Counted from the first letter of the stretch, positions 34,775 through 45,371 are shown. The stretch is DNA of 64,000 bases from JAJTFW01 sp903922455 (GCA_943329665.2 CALQEU020000011.1:22458-86457); one strand, 5' to 3'. Program-made: numbers and translations. Notes: a model not told the origin generated them from the sequence alone.

Positions 34775-37700
34775 ATGAAAAAGTATTTATTTAGAATTAC
34801 TCTGTTGGCCTTGATGGTCATGTCGTCATCTCTTTTTGCTCAGAATTGGGTGGAAATGATGAAGAATCCAGAGGTTAACTTCTACGATGTTCAAAAAGCA
34901 TTTAACAAGTATTATGTGAAAAAAGAACGTCAGGTTGAGCGCATGAAAAAGCGCCAATCTAAAAAGGCTAACGAAGGAGTTCATCAAGAAGAGATTGAAG
35001 TTCCTGGCTTTGCTCAATATAAGCGCTGGGAGTGGTTTATGCTTCCTCGTATTGGAGCAAAAGGAGAGCGTTTTGACCCTTCTTTGTCATTTCGTGAAAA
35101 CCAAAAGTACCAAGCTCAAATGGGAACTGCTAACGCAGGAAACTGGACTTTGATTGGACCTACGGCTACTATTCCGATTGGAGGGGGAGCAGGAAGGTTG
35201 AATTTTGTACGAATTCATCCAAATGATCCAAACATTCTTTTTGTTGGATCACCTGCAGGAGGATTATGGAAATCTATTGATGGAGGCACAACTTGGGCAA
35301 CCAATACAGATCGTATTAGTCAAGTAATTGGTTGCACTGATTTAGCGATTGATCCTACTAATCCAGACATTATGTACTTAGCTACTGGAGATGGTGATGG
35401 TGGCGATACTTATACCATCGGAATTTTAAAGACAACGGATGGTGGTACAACATGGAACACAACTGGATTGTCTTATTTCATGGCCAATACTCGTCAGATA
35501 AGCAGAATTTTATTAGACCCAACAAATTCGAACACATTATTGGTTGCCTCTTCTGCAGGAATTTTCAGAAGTACGGATGGTGCTGCAACATTTACCAATA
35601 CACAGACTGGTTCATTTAAAGACATGGAATTTAAACCAGGCGATCCCAACACGGTCTATACTTGCGGATCGGAAGTTTATCGCTCTACAAATAATGGATT
35701 AAATTGGACCAAAATTACAAGTGGACTTCCAGCAAGTGCGAACGTAAGTAGACTATCGCTCGCTGTTACTCCCAACGACAATAACTACGTTTATATATTA
35801 GCTGCTAAAGCGGCACCGGATTATGGATTTGAAGGAATATACAGATCAACAAACGGTGGTACATCGTATACAAAAGTAACCACATCTTCCCCAGCCAATG
35901 TTTTAGGATGGAATTCAAACGGTGGAGATACAGGAGGTCAAGGATGGTATGATTTGACCATTGCGGTTTCACCTACTAACAAAGATGAAATCACAACAGG
36001 CGGTGTTAACGTTTGGCGTTCTACCAATGGAGGAAGCAGTTTCACATTAAATGGTCATTGGACAGGTTCAGGTGCACCTTATACGCATGCCGATAACCAT
36101 GATCTCGTTTATGCAAATGGCACAACGACTTATCTTGCAAATGATGGCGGATTATTTAGAACGACCAACAACGGAGCAACTTGGACCGACTTAAGCAATG
36201 GATTACAAATTGCACAGATGTATGGTTTTGGACAATCTACTACCAATGCTAACTTAATAATTCAAGGATGGCAAGACAATGGCACCAACCGATATCTCAA
36301 CGGCACTTGGCAAGAAGTAATGGGTGGTGATGGAATGCTAGCTTTCATTGATTGGAACAACGATCAAAACATGTGGGGATCACAATACGAAGGATCCTTA
36401 AACAGATCAACCAATGGTGGTGCAAGTTGGAGTGGTGCTACATCGGGAATCAATGAAGTGGGTGCATGGGTAACACCATGGAGTCAAGATCCAGTTACGC
36501 CGGGAACTATTTATGCTGGATTTATCAATATGTGGAAGAGTACTAATGGAGGTGCTTCGTGGACAAAAATCAGTACTTTAGGTGGCACGACGACAATGAC
36601 AACTTTTTCAGTTTCTCCTGCAAACAATCAAGTTATTTGGGCTGCTAAACCGGGTTCATTCTATTTAACAACGAATGGAGGGACTAACTGGACAACGATT
36701 TCTAATGTACCGTCAGGAACTATTACATCCATAGCATGCAGCAATACTGATGCAAACAAAGCATGGATAACTTACTCTGGATTCAACAACAACAATAAAG
36801 TTTTTCAAACCAATGACCAAGGTGCGACGTGGATTAATCTTTCCGGATCGATTCCAAACATTCCAATCAATTGCATTGTTTACGAAAACAATTCCAACGA
36901 TGCGATTTATATTGGTACTGATGTAGGCGCCTTTTATAAAAACGCTACATTAAATGTATGGCAACCCTTCAACAATGGACTACCGAATGTGATTGTTTCT
37001 GAATTGCATATTTATTATGCTACAGGTATGATTCGCGCTTCTACTTATGGAAGAGGAATGTGGGAGTCGGGTTTATATGTACCGGGATCGTACGCTCCAC
37101 TTAGTGCCTTTGGTGCATCTGCAAATATTACTTGTCCGGGTGCAGCAATACAATTCAGTGATTTTTCAGCAGGACAACCTACGAGTTGGGATTGGAGTTT
37201 CCCTGGAGGAAATCCAAGTACATCAACACAACAAAATCCGGTGGTGAATTACAATGTTGCGGGAATATATCCAGTAACATTAATTACAACCAATGCAAAT
37301 GGAACCGACACGAAGCAAGTTAATAATTACATCAACATAGCATCGAGTACACAACCTGACCCGAGCACTATTGGTGATCTGCGTTGTGGTGCAGGACAAG
37401 TAAATCTTTCTGCAAGTGGATCCGGAACGGGAACGTTACGTTGGTGGGATGCTGCAGGCGGAGGAAACTTAGTTGCGACTGGTACGAACTATTCACCTAA
37501 CATTACTGGAACAACCACTTATTATGTGGATGAAGAATTACCACTTGGTGTAGTTGATTACACAGGAGAATCTGTAAACAATATTGGTGCGGGTGCTATG
37601 TTTACCGCTAACGATATTCGTGGACTTTACTTTGATGTATTAACCCCTGTTATATTACAATCCGTTGAAGTTTATTCCGGTTCAGCTGGTAATAGAACTA

Positions 37701-38296
37701 TAGAAATCATCGATGCGCAGGGTAATACCTATGCAGACACCACTATTTTTATTCCTGCAAGTCCGACCAATACAACTACTGTGAATGTGAATTTCACACT
37801 CTATCCTGGAAATGATTATTTCATTAAGTGCAGAGGCTTAGTTGATCTTTACAGAAACTCTGCGGGTGCTGTTTATCCATATCTAAGTTCAGCGGTTAAT
37901 ATTACAGGAAGTAATGCAGGGTCTCCGGGCTATTATTATTTCTTCTACTTCTGGACATTCCAGGAGATTGCATGTAACACAGGAAGAACAGCGTGTGTGG
38001 CTTTAGATACTTGTGCAGTAATTGGAATTGAAGATGTATTTAGCAATAACACATTAGACATCTTCCCGAATCCAAATGATGGAAAATTCAATTTAACTTT
38101 CGACGCTAAAGTTCAAGCGGATTATATGGTTACGATCACAAATACATTAGGTAAAAAAGTATTTGAATATCCATTAACCTCATTTGCTGGTGAGCACAAA
38201 AGAGCTATCGATTTGAGTCATTTGAGCAAAGGATTATACTTAATCAATATTTCTTCGGGAGATAAACAGATCACTCGAAAGATCAATTTACAGTAA
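34775..38296 (+). CDS. Large secreted Asp-box beta-propeller protein with PKD and T9SS domains
   Basis: About 1173 residues. A signal peptide (MKKYLFRITLL... to FAQ) is followed by a prodomain-like charged helix. Residues about 120-760 form a VPS10/sialidase-like propeller with at least eleven Asp-box-like motifs (for example TDGGTTW, TNGGASW, TNNGATW). A PKD domain with SDFSAGQPTSWDWSFPGG, an Ig-like region (LRWWDAAGGG...TTYYVDEE) and a beta domain follow. The last 80 residues are a type A T9SS sorting domain (DIFPNPNDGKF ... KGLYLINI). Enzymatic activity is unclear: Asp-boxes are structural. Likely surface-exposed or released. Confidence 0.88.
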   Translation: MKKYLFRITLLALMVMSSSLFAQNWVEMMKNPEVNFYDVQKAFNKYYVKKERQVERMKKRQSKKANEGVHQEEIEVPGFAQYKRWEWFMLPRIGAKGERFDPSLSFRENQKYQAQMGTANAGNWTLIGPTATIPIGGGAGRLNFVRIHPNDPNILFVGSPAGGLWKSIDGGTTWATNTDRISQVIGCTDLAIDPTNPDIMYLATGDGDGGDTYTIGILKTTDGGTTWNTTGLSYFMANTRQISRILLDPTNSNTLLVASSAGIFRSTDGAATFTNTQTGSFKDMEFKPGDPNTVYTCGSEVYRSTNNGLNWTKITSGLPASANVSRLSLAVTPNDNNYVYILAAKAAPDYGFEGIYRSTNGGTSYTKVTTSSPANVLGWNSNGGDTGGQGWYDLTIAVSPTNKDEITTGGVNVWRSTNGGSSFTLNGHWTGSGAPYTHADNHDLVYANGTTTYLANDGGLFRTTNNGATWTDLSNGLQIAQMYGFGQSTTNANLIIQGWQDNGTNRYLNGTWQEVMGGDGMLAFIDWNNDQNMWGSQYEGSLNRSTNGGASWSGATSGINEVGAWVTPWSQDPVTPGTIYAGFINMWKSTNGGASWTKISTLGGTTTMTTFSVSPANNQVIWAAKPGSFYLTTNGGTNWTTISNVPSGTITSIACSNTDANKAWITYSGFNNNNKVFQTNDQGATWINLSGSIPNIPINCIVYENNSNDAIYIGTDVGAFYKNATLNVWQPFNNGLPNVIVSELHIYYATGMIRASTYGRGMWESGLYVPGSYAPLSAFGASANITCPGAAIQFSDFSAGQPTSWDWSFPGGNPSTSTQQNPVVNYNVAGIYPVTLITTNANGTDTKQVNNYINIASSTQPDPSTIGDLRCGAGQVNLSASGSGTGTLRWWDAAGGGNLVATGTNYSPNITGTTTYYVDEELPLGVVDYTGESVNNIGAGAMFTANDIRGLYFDVLTPVILQSVEVYSGSAGNRTIEIIDAQGNTYADTTIFIPASPTNTTTVNVNFTLYPGNDYFIKCRGLVDLYRNSAGAVYPYLSSAVNITGSNAGSPGYYYFFYFWTFQEIACNTGRTACVALDTCAVIGIEDVFSNNTLDIFPNPNDGKFNLTFDAKVQADYMVTITNTLGKKVFEYPLTSFAGEHKRAIDLSHLSKGLYLINISSGDKQITRKINLQ

Positions 38297-38319
38297 ACAA
38301 TATCATTTAATAAAAATTC

Positions 38320-38353
38320 AAAAGCCTCTGTCGAACGACGGAGGCTTTTTTTT
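38320..38353 (+). terminator. Rho-independent terminator after the T9SS propeller gene
   Basis: AAAAGCCTC...GAGGCTTTT stem (13 bp with one wobble, 38320-38332/38337-38349) and a T run to 38353, 24 nt after the stop. Confidence 0.88.
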
Positions 38354-38454
38354 GCAACTACTAATTCCACTTTTGATTGTTATCGTTTTTTGAGAGGCTA
38401 TGCTAAATTTTCTCGCAATCCCGCAGCGCCGTCGGCAAGCCATTGGCGGCCGAT

Positions 38455-38764
38455 CGATAGCTATCGGGACGCAAAGTCGCAAAGTTTTCGCGAGGAGTTG
38501 TGCACAAAATTTTCTCGCACTCCTCGACAAGCTCAGGGTAATGAGAATATTCTCGAAAGGTCTCAAAGTGCGAGAATGATAAAGTAGAAGAGAAATAAAA
38601 GAATACTATTCACATTTTCTTACAAGTAAAATTCAAATTTTATCACTAGAGGCACTAGAGAACACAAAAGAACACTTGAAAGCGTTTGAGAATATAAGAG
38701 TACTCTTATTTCACTTGAGTTAATCTATAGTGCACTCTAGTGAACTTCCTTTTCTCTAGTGTTT
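38455..38764. repeat. Degenerate repeats and a MITE-like CACTAGAG hairpin
   Basis: CGATAGCTATCG (38455-38466) belongs to the palindrome family seen elsewhere. From 38643 to about 38764, CACTAGAG units on the left face CTCTAGTG units on the right, with a perfect 16-nt palindrome (38694-38709) at the tip. The layout matches 10523-10610. No gene is supported in 38354-38793. Confidence 0.7.
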
Positions 38765-38793
38765 TAAAAAAGCTCTTGGACGCAAAGCCTTGT

Positions 38794-40464
38794 CTACTCT
38801 TTATACACCATCTCAGAAACACCTTGCAGAAGCATGGGTTTAGATGTTCCATTGTATTGGAGAATGAGCGGATGTGTAGCCGGAGAAATGATTCCGGTTT
38901 CCATTAGCTTTACGTAGTTGAAAGAGATGGGCAACACGATGAATCGATATTGATGATGGTTCAGTTTATTGGATTCAATAAATTCTACCTTTTCCTTTTG
39001 TGTCAATTCCATCATGTAACGCTCTTGAGGTTTTACTTTCGACTGCGCATAATAGTCAATGGCCACCATTTGTTTGAGGTGAACATGCTGACTGTAATTC
39101 AACTCTATAAATTCAAACAACATATCATAAATATCATACAAAGTATGTTGATGAAAATCGCGATGTTCATTAAAATATTCACCAAGTCCAAGGAGGAAAT
39201 CAAAGATGCTATATTGATTCGAAATATATTTCAACGTCAACAACGCACGTTTTTTATTCCAATAAATCTCGAGTGCTTCTTCCAACAGTGTTATTCTATA
39301 AAGCTCCTCTTTACTCAAATATTTGCTTTGAATCATTTGATAAGGAGGCATGGGATCAAAAACATAATCGTGTTGTTGATGTTTATTTCGGAGTGGTGTT
39401 CCTCGTAGAAATTTCAAGAACCCCAATTGCAATTCAGGTGGGTGCAATTTAAACACTTCTTCAATGCTCATCTTAATATCTTCCCATTCATCGAGTGGTA
39501 ATCCAACGATGAGATCGAGGTGCATCTCAATTTTATTTTCGAGTTGTTTGATCACCCCACTCGTCTTATCAAAATTTTGCTTCCTGCTCACTTGCAGATT
39601 GGCTTTTTGATTCACCGTTTGAATTCCAATTTCAAATCGGAACAAATCCTTAGGGATGTACTTTTGAATGAAGGCAACAATATCGGGATGTACAATATCA
39701 GCAGTAATTTCAAATTGAAACACATTTCCAGGGCGATGATGATCGAGGATAAATTGAAAAACATCTATCGCAAAATCTTTCTTTACATTAAAAGTACGAT
39801 CGAGGAACTTGATGGTTCTTCCACGTTCCATTAAATACAATAAGTTCGCTTTAATATCATCAATGGGTAAATACCGAACTTTATTATCGAGGCTTGCTAA
39901 ACAAAATTCGCATTTATACGGGCAGCCTCTTGACGTTTCTACATAACATACTTTGTTATACAACTGGCTCGCATCATCATTTTCATACGGATTGATTCCT
40001 CTATAATCTTCCAAATTAAAAGTTAAGTCCTTTGGAAACATTTTTACTTCACCTTCCGATTTGTGCACGAGATTCGGTACTTGATCAATGTTAGGATAAT
40101 GATCAAGGAATAATGAAAACGGAATTTCTCCTTCACCCACGATGATGTAATCTACTTCTTCCTTTGCAATGAAATCATCGTACTCATAACTTACTTCTGG
40201 ACCGCCTAACAATATTTTTATTTCGGGATTCAATTGCTTCAAAAGACGAGCAACAGCTAAAGTGGGCGTAATGTTCCAGATATAACAACTGAATGCGATG
40301 ACATCATAGTCCTTGCATGCATTCGCAATATCATCTGGTTTTTCCTTGATGGTAAACTCTTTCCAGTCGAGGCCTTCTCGGTGCTTATTTAAAGAATACA
40401 AAAGTCGTATCGCCAAATTCAGGTGAATATACTTTGCATTGAGAGTAGTAAGGAGGACTTTCAT
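38794..40464 (-). CDS. B12-binding radical SAM protein
   Basis: A 556-residue protein. The N-terminus (about 1-140) is a cobalamin-binding-like Rossmann domain with LLGGPEVSYEYDDF and VDYIIVGEGE. The radical SAM core follows with Cys181, Cys185 and Cys188 in GCPYKCEFC, which bind the 4Fe-4S cluster, and a C-terminal DUF4080 domain. Members are class B methylases or related enzymes; this subgroup is uncharacterised. It is monocistronic, with a TACCTTTG box 63 nt upstream. Confidence 0.9.
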   Translation of the reverse strand: MKVLLTTLNAKYIHLNLAIRLLYSLNKHREGLDWKEFTIKEKPDDIANACKDYDVIAFSCYIWNITPTLAVARLLKQLNPEIKILLGGPEVSYEYDDFIAKEEVDYIIVGEGEIPFSLFLDHYPNIDQVPNLVHKSEGEVKMFPKDLTFNLEDYRGINPYENDDASQLYNKVCYVETSRGCPYKCEFCLASLDNKVRYLPIDDIKANLLYLMERGRTIKFLDRTFNVKKDFAIDVFQFILDHHRPGNVFQFEITADIVHPDIVAFIQKYIPKDLFRFEIGIQTVNQKANLQVSRKQNFDKTSGVIKQLENKIEMHLDLIVGLPLDEWEDIKMSIEEVFKLHPPELQLGFLKFLRGTPLRNKHQQHDYVFDPMPPYQMIQSKYLSKEELYRITLLEEALEIYWNKKRALLTLKYISNQYSIFDFLLGLGEYFNEHRDFHQHTLYDIYDMLFEFIELNYSQHVHLKQMVAIDYYAQSKVKPQERYMMELTQKEKVEFIESNKLNHHQYRFIVLPISFNYVKLMETGIISPATHPLILQYNGTSKPMLLQGVSEMVYKE

Positions 40465-40527
40465 GAATGGTTACTAAGTGACTCCATTCATAAAATGAAT
40501 AAGAAGTATTGTTGAATTCAATTTGGT

Positions 40528-40535
40528 CAAAGGTA
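40528..40535 (-). promoter_or_regulatory. -7 box of the radical SAM gene
   Basis: Reads TACCTTTG on the minus strand, 63 nt before the ATG at 40464. Confidence 0.45.
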
Positions 40536-40677
40536 CTTCAATAAAGAATGAAACGAAAGTAAAATCATGGTGAAGAAAAGTCGAAACTCAAGGATTAGGA
40601 TAAACTATTCGAAATTTCATTAAGAAAATAGCGCCCCCCTTTTCAGAAGAGCGCCGGGCATAACCTGCTAGGGTTGA

Positions 40678-41721
40678 TTATCGATTGATACCGTAGCTAA
40701 GCTCGGCTGTAAATTTATGATCGATAGCACCAATACGTTGAGCTGCAGCTTGCGTTATTTTGATGATAGCTGCATTATTGTCGCCTGTATCGGGTAAAGT
40801 ACCCACCACTTTTACAAACACAGAGTTATTATTCATTCGGTTAGTTACTTTGATGATGGAACCCACCGGAGCCGTACGGTGTAAAGCATAAAACTTACTC
40901 TGATTCAAATCTCCCTCTACTAACCATGTTGCTACACCAATCTCCGTCACTTTTTCTACTTCTACTCCACTCGTCGGATCCTTTTCAATTACACTTGAAC
41001 GTGATGTACCCGGATTATTATACACCTTCGGAAGCTCAGTGGTATCGGCTGATTTAGTGGATTCAACAATAACGGGGGTTGATGCTATTTCTTTCGCTGT
41101 CTCTTTTACTTCTTCCTTGGGAGTAACCGCTGGTGTTGATTTAACAACGATTTCTTTGGTTTCATTTTCATTGACCGTTTTAACTTCAGTAGATGCTTTT
41201 ACGATTTCCTGTTGTATAGGAATTACCGATTTAGAAAGCGCATTTACTTTCAATTTTTGTCCGACAGCCACGGCATTTGAATTCAATGCATTTATTTTTT
41301 TCAAATCATCAACAGACATGCTGTACAACTTAGAAATCCCATATAACGTTTCGCCTTTTTGAACCGTATGAGTTTGCTTTGAATTCCCCTCTGCAGATGG
41401 ACTCGATGGAGTTGTTGATTTTACTTTTGGTGATTCTTGCTGCTCCACTACACTTTTGGTTGGAGTAGTAGTTGATGCGGAAACAGGAATATGAATCACT
41501 TCACCAATCTTCAAATTAACTGATTTGGGATTGGCGGCTTGTATTTCAGCAACTGGAACATGATATTGTCGAGACAAACTCGAATATGTTTCCTTTGGAC
41601 TTACTTTATGCAATAAAAATTTCTTTCCATTGATCCAACGAGTCAACAAAGAATCGGGATTATTGGCTTGCACCTGTCCTCCCATCATGATCAATAACAA
41701 TATTAAAATCCTCATCTTCAT
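40678..41721 (-). CDS. Secreted LysM and RlpA-like double-psi beta-barrel protein
   Basis: Starting at 41721 gives MKMRILILLLIMMGGQVQA, a signal peptide, and about 347 residues; the longer frame to 41829 would bury it. Two LysM modules bind peptidoglycan: one near residue 35 (LLHKVSPKETYSSLSRQYHV) and one near 115 (HTVQKGETLYGISKLYSMSV). A Thr/Val/Lys/Glu-rich linker leads to a DPBB domain (about 255-347) with YALHRTAPVGSIIKVTNR, as in RlpA lytic transglycosylases. Whether the catalytic Asp of RlpA is kept is not clear. It is divergent from the NfeD gene. Confidence 0.82.
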   Translation of the reverse strand: MKMRILILLLIMMGGQVQANNPDSLLTRWINGKKFLLHKVSPKETYSSLSRQYHVPVAEIQAANPKSVNLKIGEVIHIPVSASTTTPTKSVVEQQESPKVKSTTPSSPSAEGNSKQTHTVQKGETLYGISKLYSMSVDDLKKINALNSNAVAVGQKLKVNALSKSVIPIQQEIVKASTEVKTVNENETKEIVVKSTPAVTPKEEVKETAKEIASTPVIVESTKSADTTELPKVYNNPGTSRSSVIEKDPTSGVEVEKVTEIGVATWLVEGDLNQSKFYALHRTAPVGSIIKVTNRMNNNSVFVKVVGTLPDTGDNNAAIIKITQAAAQRIGAIDHKFTAELSYGINR

Positions 41722-41830
41722 CTTGTTTAGACCTATCAGCTTTTCATTCATATCTTTACACAAGTATACCATTAAGCCATCAGCATGACTCCCTATTCTC
41801 ATTTCTCTTTTCAACACTTTAATTAACACG

Positions 41831-43186
41831 ATGAAAAAATCTAACTATTTCATTCTCGCACTGATAACGTTACTCCTAGGATCCAACGTATATGAAGCAT
41901 CGGGATCTGGTGATTCAACGAAACAATCAGTTGTATATCAAATAGATATAAAGGAAGAAATTAGTCCTGGAATAGCCAGACAGGTTTCCAAAGCATTACT
42001 GGAAGCTCAAGCCCAGCGTGCTGATCTGGTGATGGTAAGGATGAATACCTACGGCGGACTATTGGATGCTGCCGATAGTATTCGAACTTTATTTTTGAAC
42101 AGTAAAATTCCGGTGATCGTCTTCATCGACAACAATGCAGCGTCGGCGGGAGCACTGATCTCCATCGCTTGTGAAAAAATTTACATGCGTAAAGGAGCTA
42201 GCATTGGAGCGGCTACTGTAGTTACTGAAAATGCAGAAGCATTGCCCGATAAATACCAAAGTTATATGCGTAGTATGATGCGATCGACTGCAGAAGCACG
42301 CGGGCGCGATCCAAGAATTGCAGAAGCGATGGTGGATCCGCGGATTGCTATTGAAGGAGTGAATGATTCGGGCAAGGTACTAACGCTAACCAGTACCGAA
42401 GCTTTGAAATTAAATTATTGCAATGGCATTGCAGAGAGCGAACAAGAAGCATTGGCCTTAGCTGGAATTACGAATTACAAAACCATTTTATATACACCCA
42501 CACTCGTTGACCGTGCGATTGGATGGCTGATGCATCCTGCCATTTCAGGCGTATTAATTTTATTAATGTTGGGTGGATTATATTTCGAGTTGCAGCAACC
42601 TGGAATTGGATTTCCGTTAATCATTGCGGTGTTAGCTGCGGTCATGTATTTTGCACCGCTCTATTTAGATGGGTTAGCCGCCAACTGGGAAATTCTTGTT
42701 TCAATTATTGGGATCTTACTCATCGCCGCGGAGATCTTTGTAATTCCTGGATTTGGCGTTGCTGGAATTTCTGGATTAGTACTTCTTCTCTTTGGATTGA
42801 CCAGTAGTTTACTTCGAAATGACGGACTTGATTTTAGCGGGGTAAGTTCGCTAGCATTCTCCTCCTCCATTGCTACTGTACTTTTAGGTATGGCGGGAGC
42901 GTTAGTACTGTTTCTTTTTTCCAGTAAATTATTAGCAAGTAGTCCAATGTTTAAGAAAATGGTGTTAGCCACTGAACTTTCTTCTGGCACGGGCTACTCG
43001 TCGGCTATCAATCTTCCTACCATCGGCTCTAGAGGGAAAACTTCGTCGCTACTTCGCCCATCCGGAAAAGTAATTATAAACGATCATCTCTATACAGCGA
43101 GTTGCGAAAGTGGATTTGTGGAGATGGATGTTGAAGTGGAAGTAGTAAATATCCTCGGAGGAAATTTAATTGTACGACCCGTGTAA
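41831..43186 (+). CDS. NfeD-family membrane serine protease
   Basis: A 451-residue protein of the long NfeD type. A signal or anchor (about 1-24) precedes a ClpP-like protease domain with Ser105 in NNAASAGALI as likely nucleophile and a Lys in the DKYQSYMRSMMR region. Four to five membrane helices follow (about 235-365) and the C-terminal OB-fold NfeD domain ends ...GFVEMDVEVEVVNILGGNLIV. Such proteins cleave hydrophobic C-termini of stomatin-type partners; no stomatin gene is in the window. A near-consensus TATCTTTA (41751-41758) lies upstream. Confidence 0.88.
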   Translation: MKKSNYFILALITLLLGSNVYEASGSGDSTKQSVVYQIDIKEEISPGIARQVSKALLEAQAQRADLVMVRMNTYGGLLDAADSIRTLFLNSKIPVIVFIDNNAASAGALISIACEKIYMRKGASIGAATVVTENAEALPDKYQSYMRSMMRSTAEARGRDPRIAEAMVDPRIAIEGVNDSGKVLTLTSTEALKLNYCNGIAESEQEALALAGITNYKTILYTPTLVDRAIGWLMHPAISGVLILLMLGGLYFELQQPGIGFPLIIAVLAAVMYFAPLYLDGLAANWEILVSIIGILLIAAEIFVIPGFGVAGISGLVLLLFGLTSSLLRNDGLDFSGVSSLAFSSSIATVLLGMAGALVLFLFSSKLLASSPMFKKMVLATELSSGTGYSSAINLPTIGSRGKTSSLLRPSGKVIINDHLYTASCESGFVEMDVEVEVVNILGGNLIVRPV

Positions 43187-43203
43187 ACCATCAACCACCA
43201 TCA

Positions 43204-44646
43204 TTACTCTTTTGCGCGGATGAAATACAATCCCAAGAAAGTAATAAATCCATTGACCAATAACAATTCGTAGCCAAACTTAAATCCGTTCAATAAGAGC
43301 GGAGCGTTTTCGGCAAGGATCCACGACAAACAAGGAGCCAACAAGCAAACTACAGGAACTAATTTTTCTTTCAGTTTTGATTTCATCAAAACACCAAAAG
43401 CAAATAATCCAAGGAGTGGTCCGTAGGTATATCCCGCAAGTTTTAAGATGAGATCAATGATGGATCGATTATCGATCCAATGAAATATTAAAACACAAAC
43501 CAAGAACACTACTGCAAAACTAAGATGTACTTTTCGGCGAATACTCACTCGTTCTTCCTCTGAAATATTCTTATTTCTTTGAATGCCGACAATGTCAATA
43601 CAAAAACTAGAAGTCAAAGCGGTGATAGCTCCATCAGCAGAAGGAAACAAAGCAGAGATCAATCCAATAATAAATACCAGACCCATCACAGGAGGAAAAT
43701 ATTGCATCGCTAAAGTGGGGAATAAATCATCGCCCTTCAATCCAAGGTTATAATGATTACTATAAAGGTACAATACTCCACCTAAAAACAAGAACAAGAA
43801 ATTCACAAAAATTAAAATAATACTTAGCGTTACCACATTTTTTTGTGAATCTTTTAATGTACGCACCGAAATATTTTTCTGCATCATTTCTTGATCGAGA
43901 CCTGTCATCGTGAGCGCAATGAATGCTCCACCCAACAAGTGTTTAATATAGTGCGCGGGAGAATTAATATCAGTGAACAAAAATTTATCATAATCCAATG
44001 CATCCATCTGTGCCCATGCTTGTGTAAAAGAAAGATCGAGATGTTGCAATACATAAATCACGCATGCGATAAGTCCACCCAGCATAAAAGTAGTTTGCAA
44101 GGTATCTGTCCACACAATGGTTTTCACGCCACCTTTAAATGTATATGCCAAAATCAGTAATAAAATAACCAAGGAAGTAACAATGAAAGGAATCCCCATT
44201 TGATTCAATACTAATTCTTGCAAGACGCGCACAACGAGATAAAGTCGGGCTGTAGCACCCACGGTTCTCGAAACCAAGAAAAAAGTAGCGCCTGTTTTAT
44301 AAGAAGTAGTACCAAATCGCTGTTCCAAATAATGATAAATAGAAGTGAGTTGTAAGCGATAATAAAGAGGCAATAGAATAAATGCGACGCCCATATATCC
44401 AATAAAATATCCAAAAACCACCATCAGGTACGACATTCCAGAGGCCGCTACGGTGCCGGGGACTGACACGAAAGTGACACCAGAAAGTGATGTTCCAATC
44501 ATACCAAAGGCGACAATATACCAAGGGGAAGACTTATTTCCGAGGAAAAAGGCTTCATTCCCGGCCCCTCGAGAGGTGTACCAAGAAATCCATAAGAGTA
44601 TTAGGAAATAGGCGGCTATGAGGAAGATAACGAGGGCTGGCGACAT
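43204..44646 (-). CDS. Sodium:solute symporter (SSS family)
   Basis: A 480-residue inner-membrane protein with about 13 transmembrane segments of the LeuT-fold SSS family. GMIGTSLSGVTFVSVPG in TM2 has the Ser/Thr-rich sodium-site pattern, and GLISALFPSADGAITALTSS is the TM8 signature with sodium ligands. It couples sodium entry to uptake of an organic solute that cannot be told from sequence. A TTACTTTG element ends 17 nt before the ATG, the same spacing as at the PorE-like gene. Confidence 0.9.
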   Translation of the reverse strand: MSPALVIFLIAAYFLILLWISWYTSRGAGNEAFFLGNKSSPWYIVAFGMIGTSLSGVTFVSVPGTVAASGMSYLMVVFGYFIGYMGVAFILLPLYYRLQLTSIYHYLEQRFGTTSYKTGATFFLVSRTVGATARLYLVVRVLQELVLNQMGIPFIVTSLVILLLILAYTFKGGVKTIVWTDTLQTTFMLGGLIACVIYVLQHLDLSFTQAWAQMDALDYDKFLFTDINSPAHYIKHLLGGAFIALTMTGLDQEMMQKNISVRTLKDSQKNVVTLSIILIFVNFLFLFLGGVLYLYSNHYNLGLKGDDLFPTLAMQYFPPVMGLVFIIGLISALFPSADGAITALTSSFCIDIVGIQRNKNISEEERVSIRRKVHLSFAVVFLVCVLIFHWIDNRSIIDLILKLAGYTYGPLLGLFAFGVLMKSKLKEKLVPVVCLLAPCLSWILAENAPLLLNGFKFGYELLLVNGFITFLGLYFIRAKE

Positions 44647-44729
44647 ATTCTTTAAGTTATTTGCAAAGTAAATTCGTTAAACGGTGCATATTAAAGCCCA
44701 AATCAATTTTTTTGAACAAGTAGTATTCA

Positions 44730-44737
44730 TAAATTTG
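44730..44737 (+). promoter_or_regulatory. -7 box of the recR operon
   Basis: TAAATTTG, 16 nt before the TTG start of recR. A TTTG at 44711-44714 is a possible but close -33 element. Confidence 0.45.
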
Positions 44738-44753
44738 TACAAAATAATATCCC

Positions 44754-45371
44754 TTGCAAATTCCCTCTAAAATTCTCGATGAAGCCATTGATGCCTTTGC
44801 CCAGCTGCCGGGTATTGGACAAAAAAGTGCGCTGCGGATGGTATTGCACCTTTTAAAAACATCTCCCGAAAATGTAAATAATTTTGGAGAAGTGTTAATA
44901 CGATTGCGCAAAGAATTACGTTATTGCCAAAACTGTTATAATATCACCGCTGAAAATTTATGTTCTATTTGTGTTGATCCTAATCGAGATGCGCTCACCG
45001 TTTGTGTGGTGGAAGATATTCGTGATGTGATTGCCATTGAGAATACATCATCCTACAAAGGACATTACCATGTATTGGGTGGACTCATTTCGCCGATGGA
45101 TGGCATTGGTCCATCACAGCTAAACATTGAAAGTTTATGTGATAAAATTGGAAAAGGCGAAGTGGGTGAAGTCATTTCAGCATTAAGCACTACGATGGAA
45201 GGAGACACAACTTTATTTTACTTATACAAAAAACTAAAACCATATTCTATAAAGATCAGCACACTCGCTCGAGGCGTTGCCATTGGAGGTGCTTTAGAAT
45301 ATGCCGATGAAGTTACCTTAGGAAGATCCATTATCAATCGTATCCCATACGAAAATCATTTGGTGAAATAA
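44754..45371 (+). CDS. recR: Recombination mediator RecR
   Basis: A 205-residue protein of normal RecR length. An N-terminal helix-hairpin-helix (FAQLPGIGQKSALRMVLHLL) leads to a C4 zinc finger (Cys58, 61, 70, 73) and a Toprim domain (VCVVEDIRDVIAIE ... YHVLGGLISPMDGIGP). It works with RecO (and RecF) to load RecA at single-strand gaps. The start is TTG; no ATG lies before the conserved region. The glycosyltransferase fusion begins 17 bp later in the same direction. Confidence 0.95.
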   Translation: MQIPSKILDEAIDAFAQLPGIGQKSALRMVLHLLKTSPENVNNFGEVLIRLRKELRYCQNCYNITAENLCSICVDPNRDALTVCVVEDIRDVIAIENTSSYKGHYHVLGGLISPMDGIGPSQLNIESLCDKIGKGEVGEVISALSTTMEGDTTLFYLYKKLKPYSIKISTLARGVAIGGALEYADEVTLGRSIINRIPYENHLVK

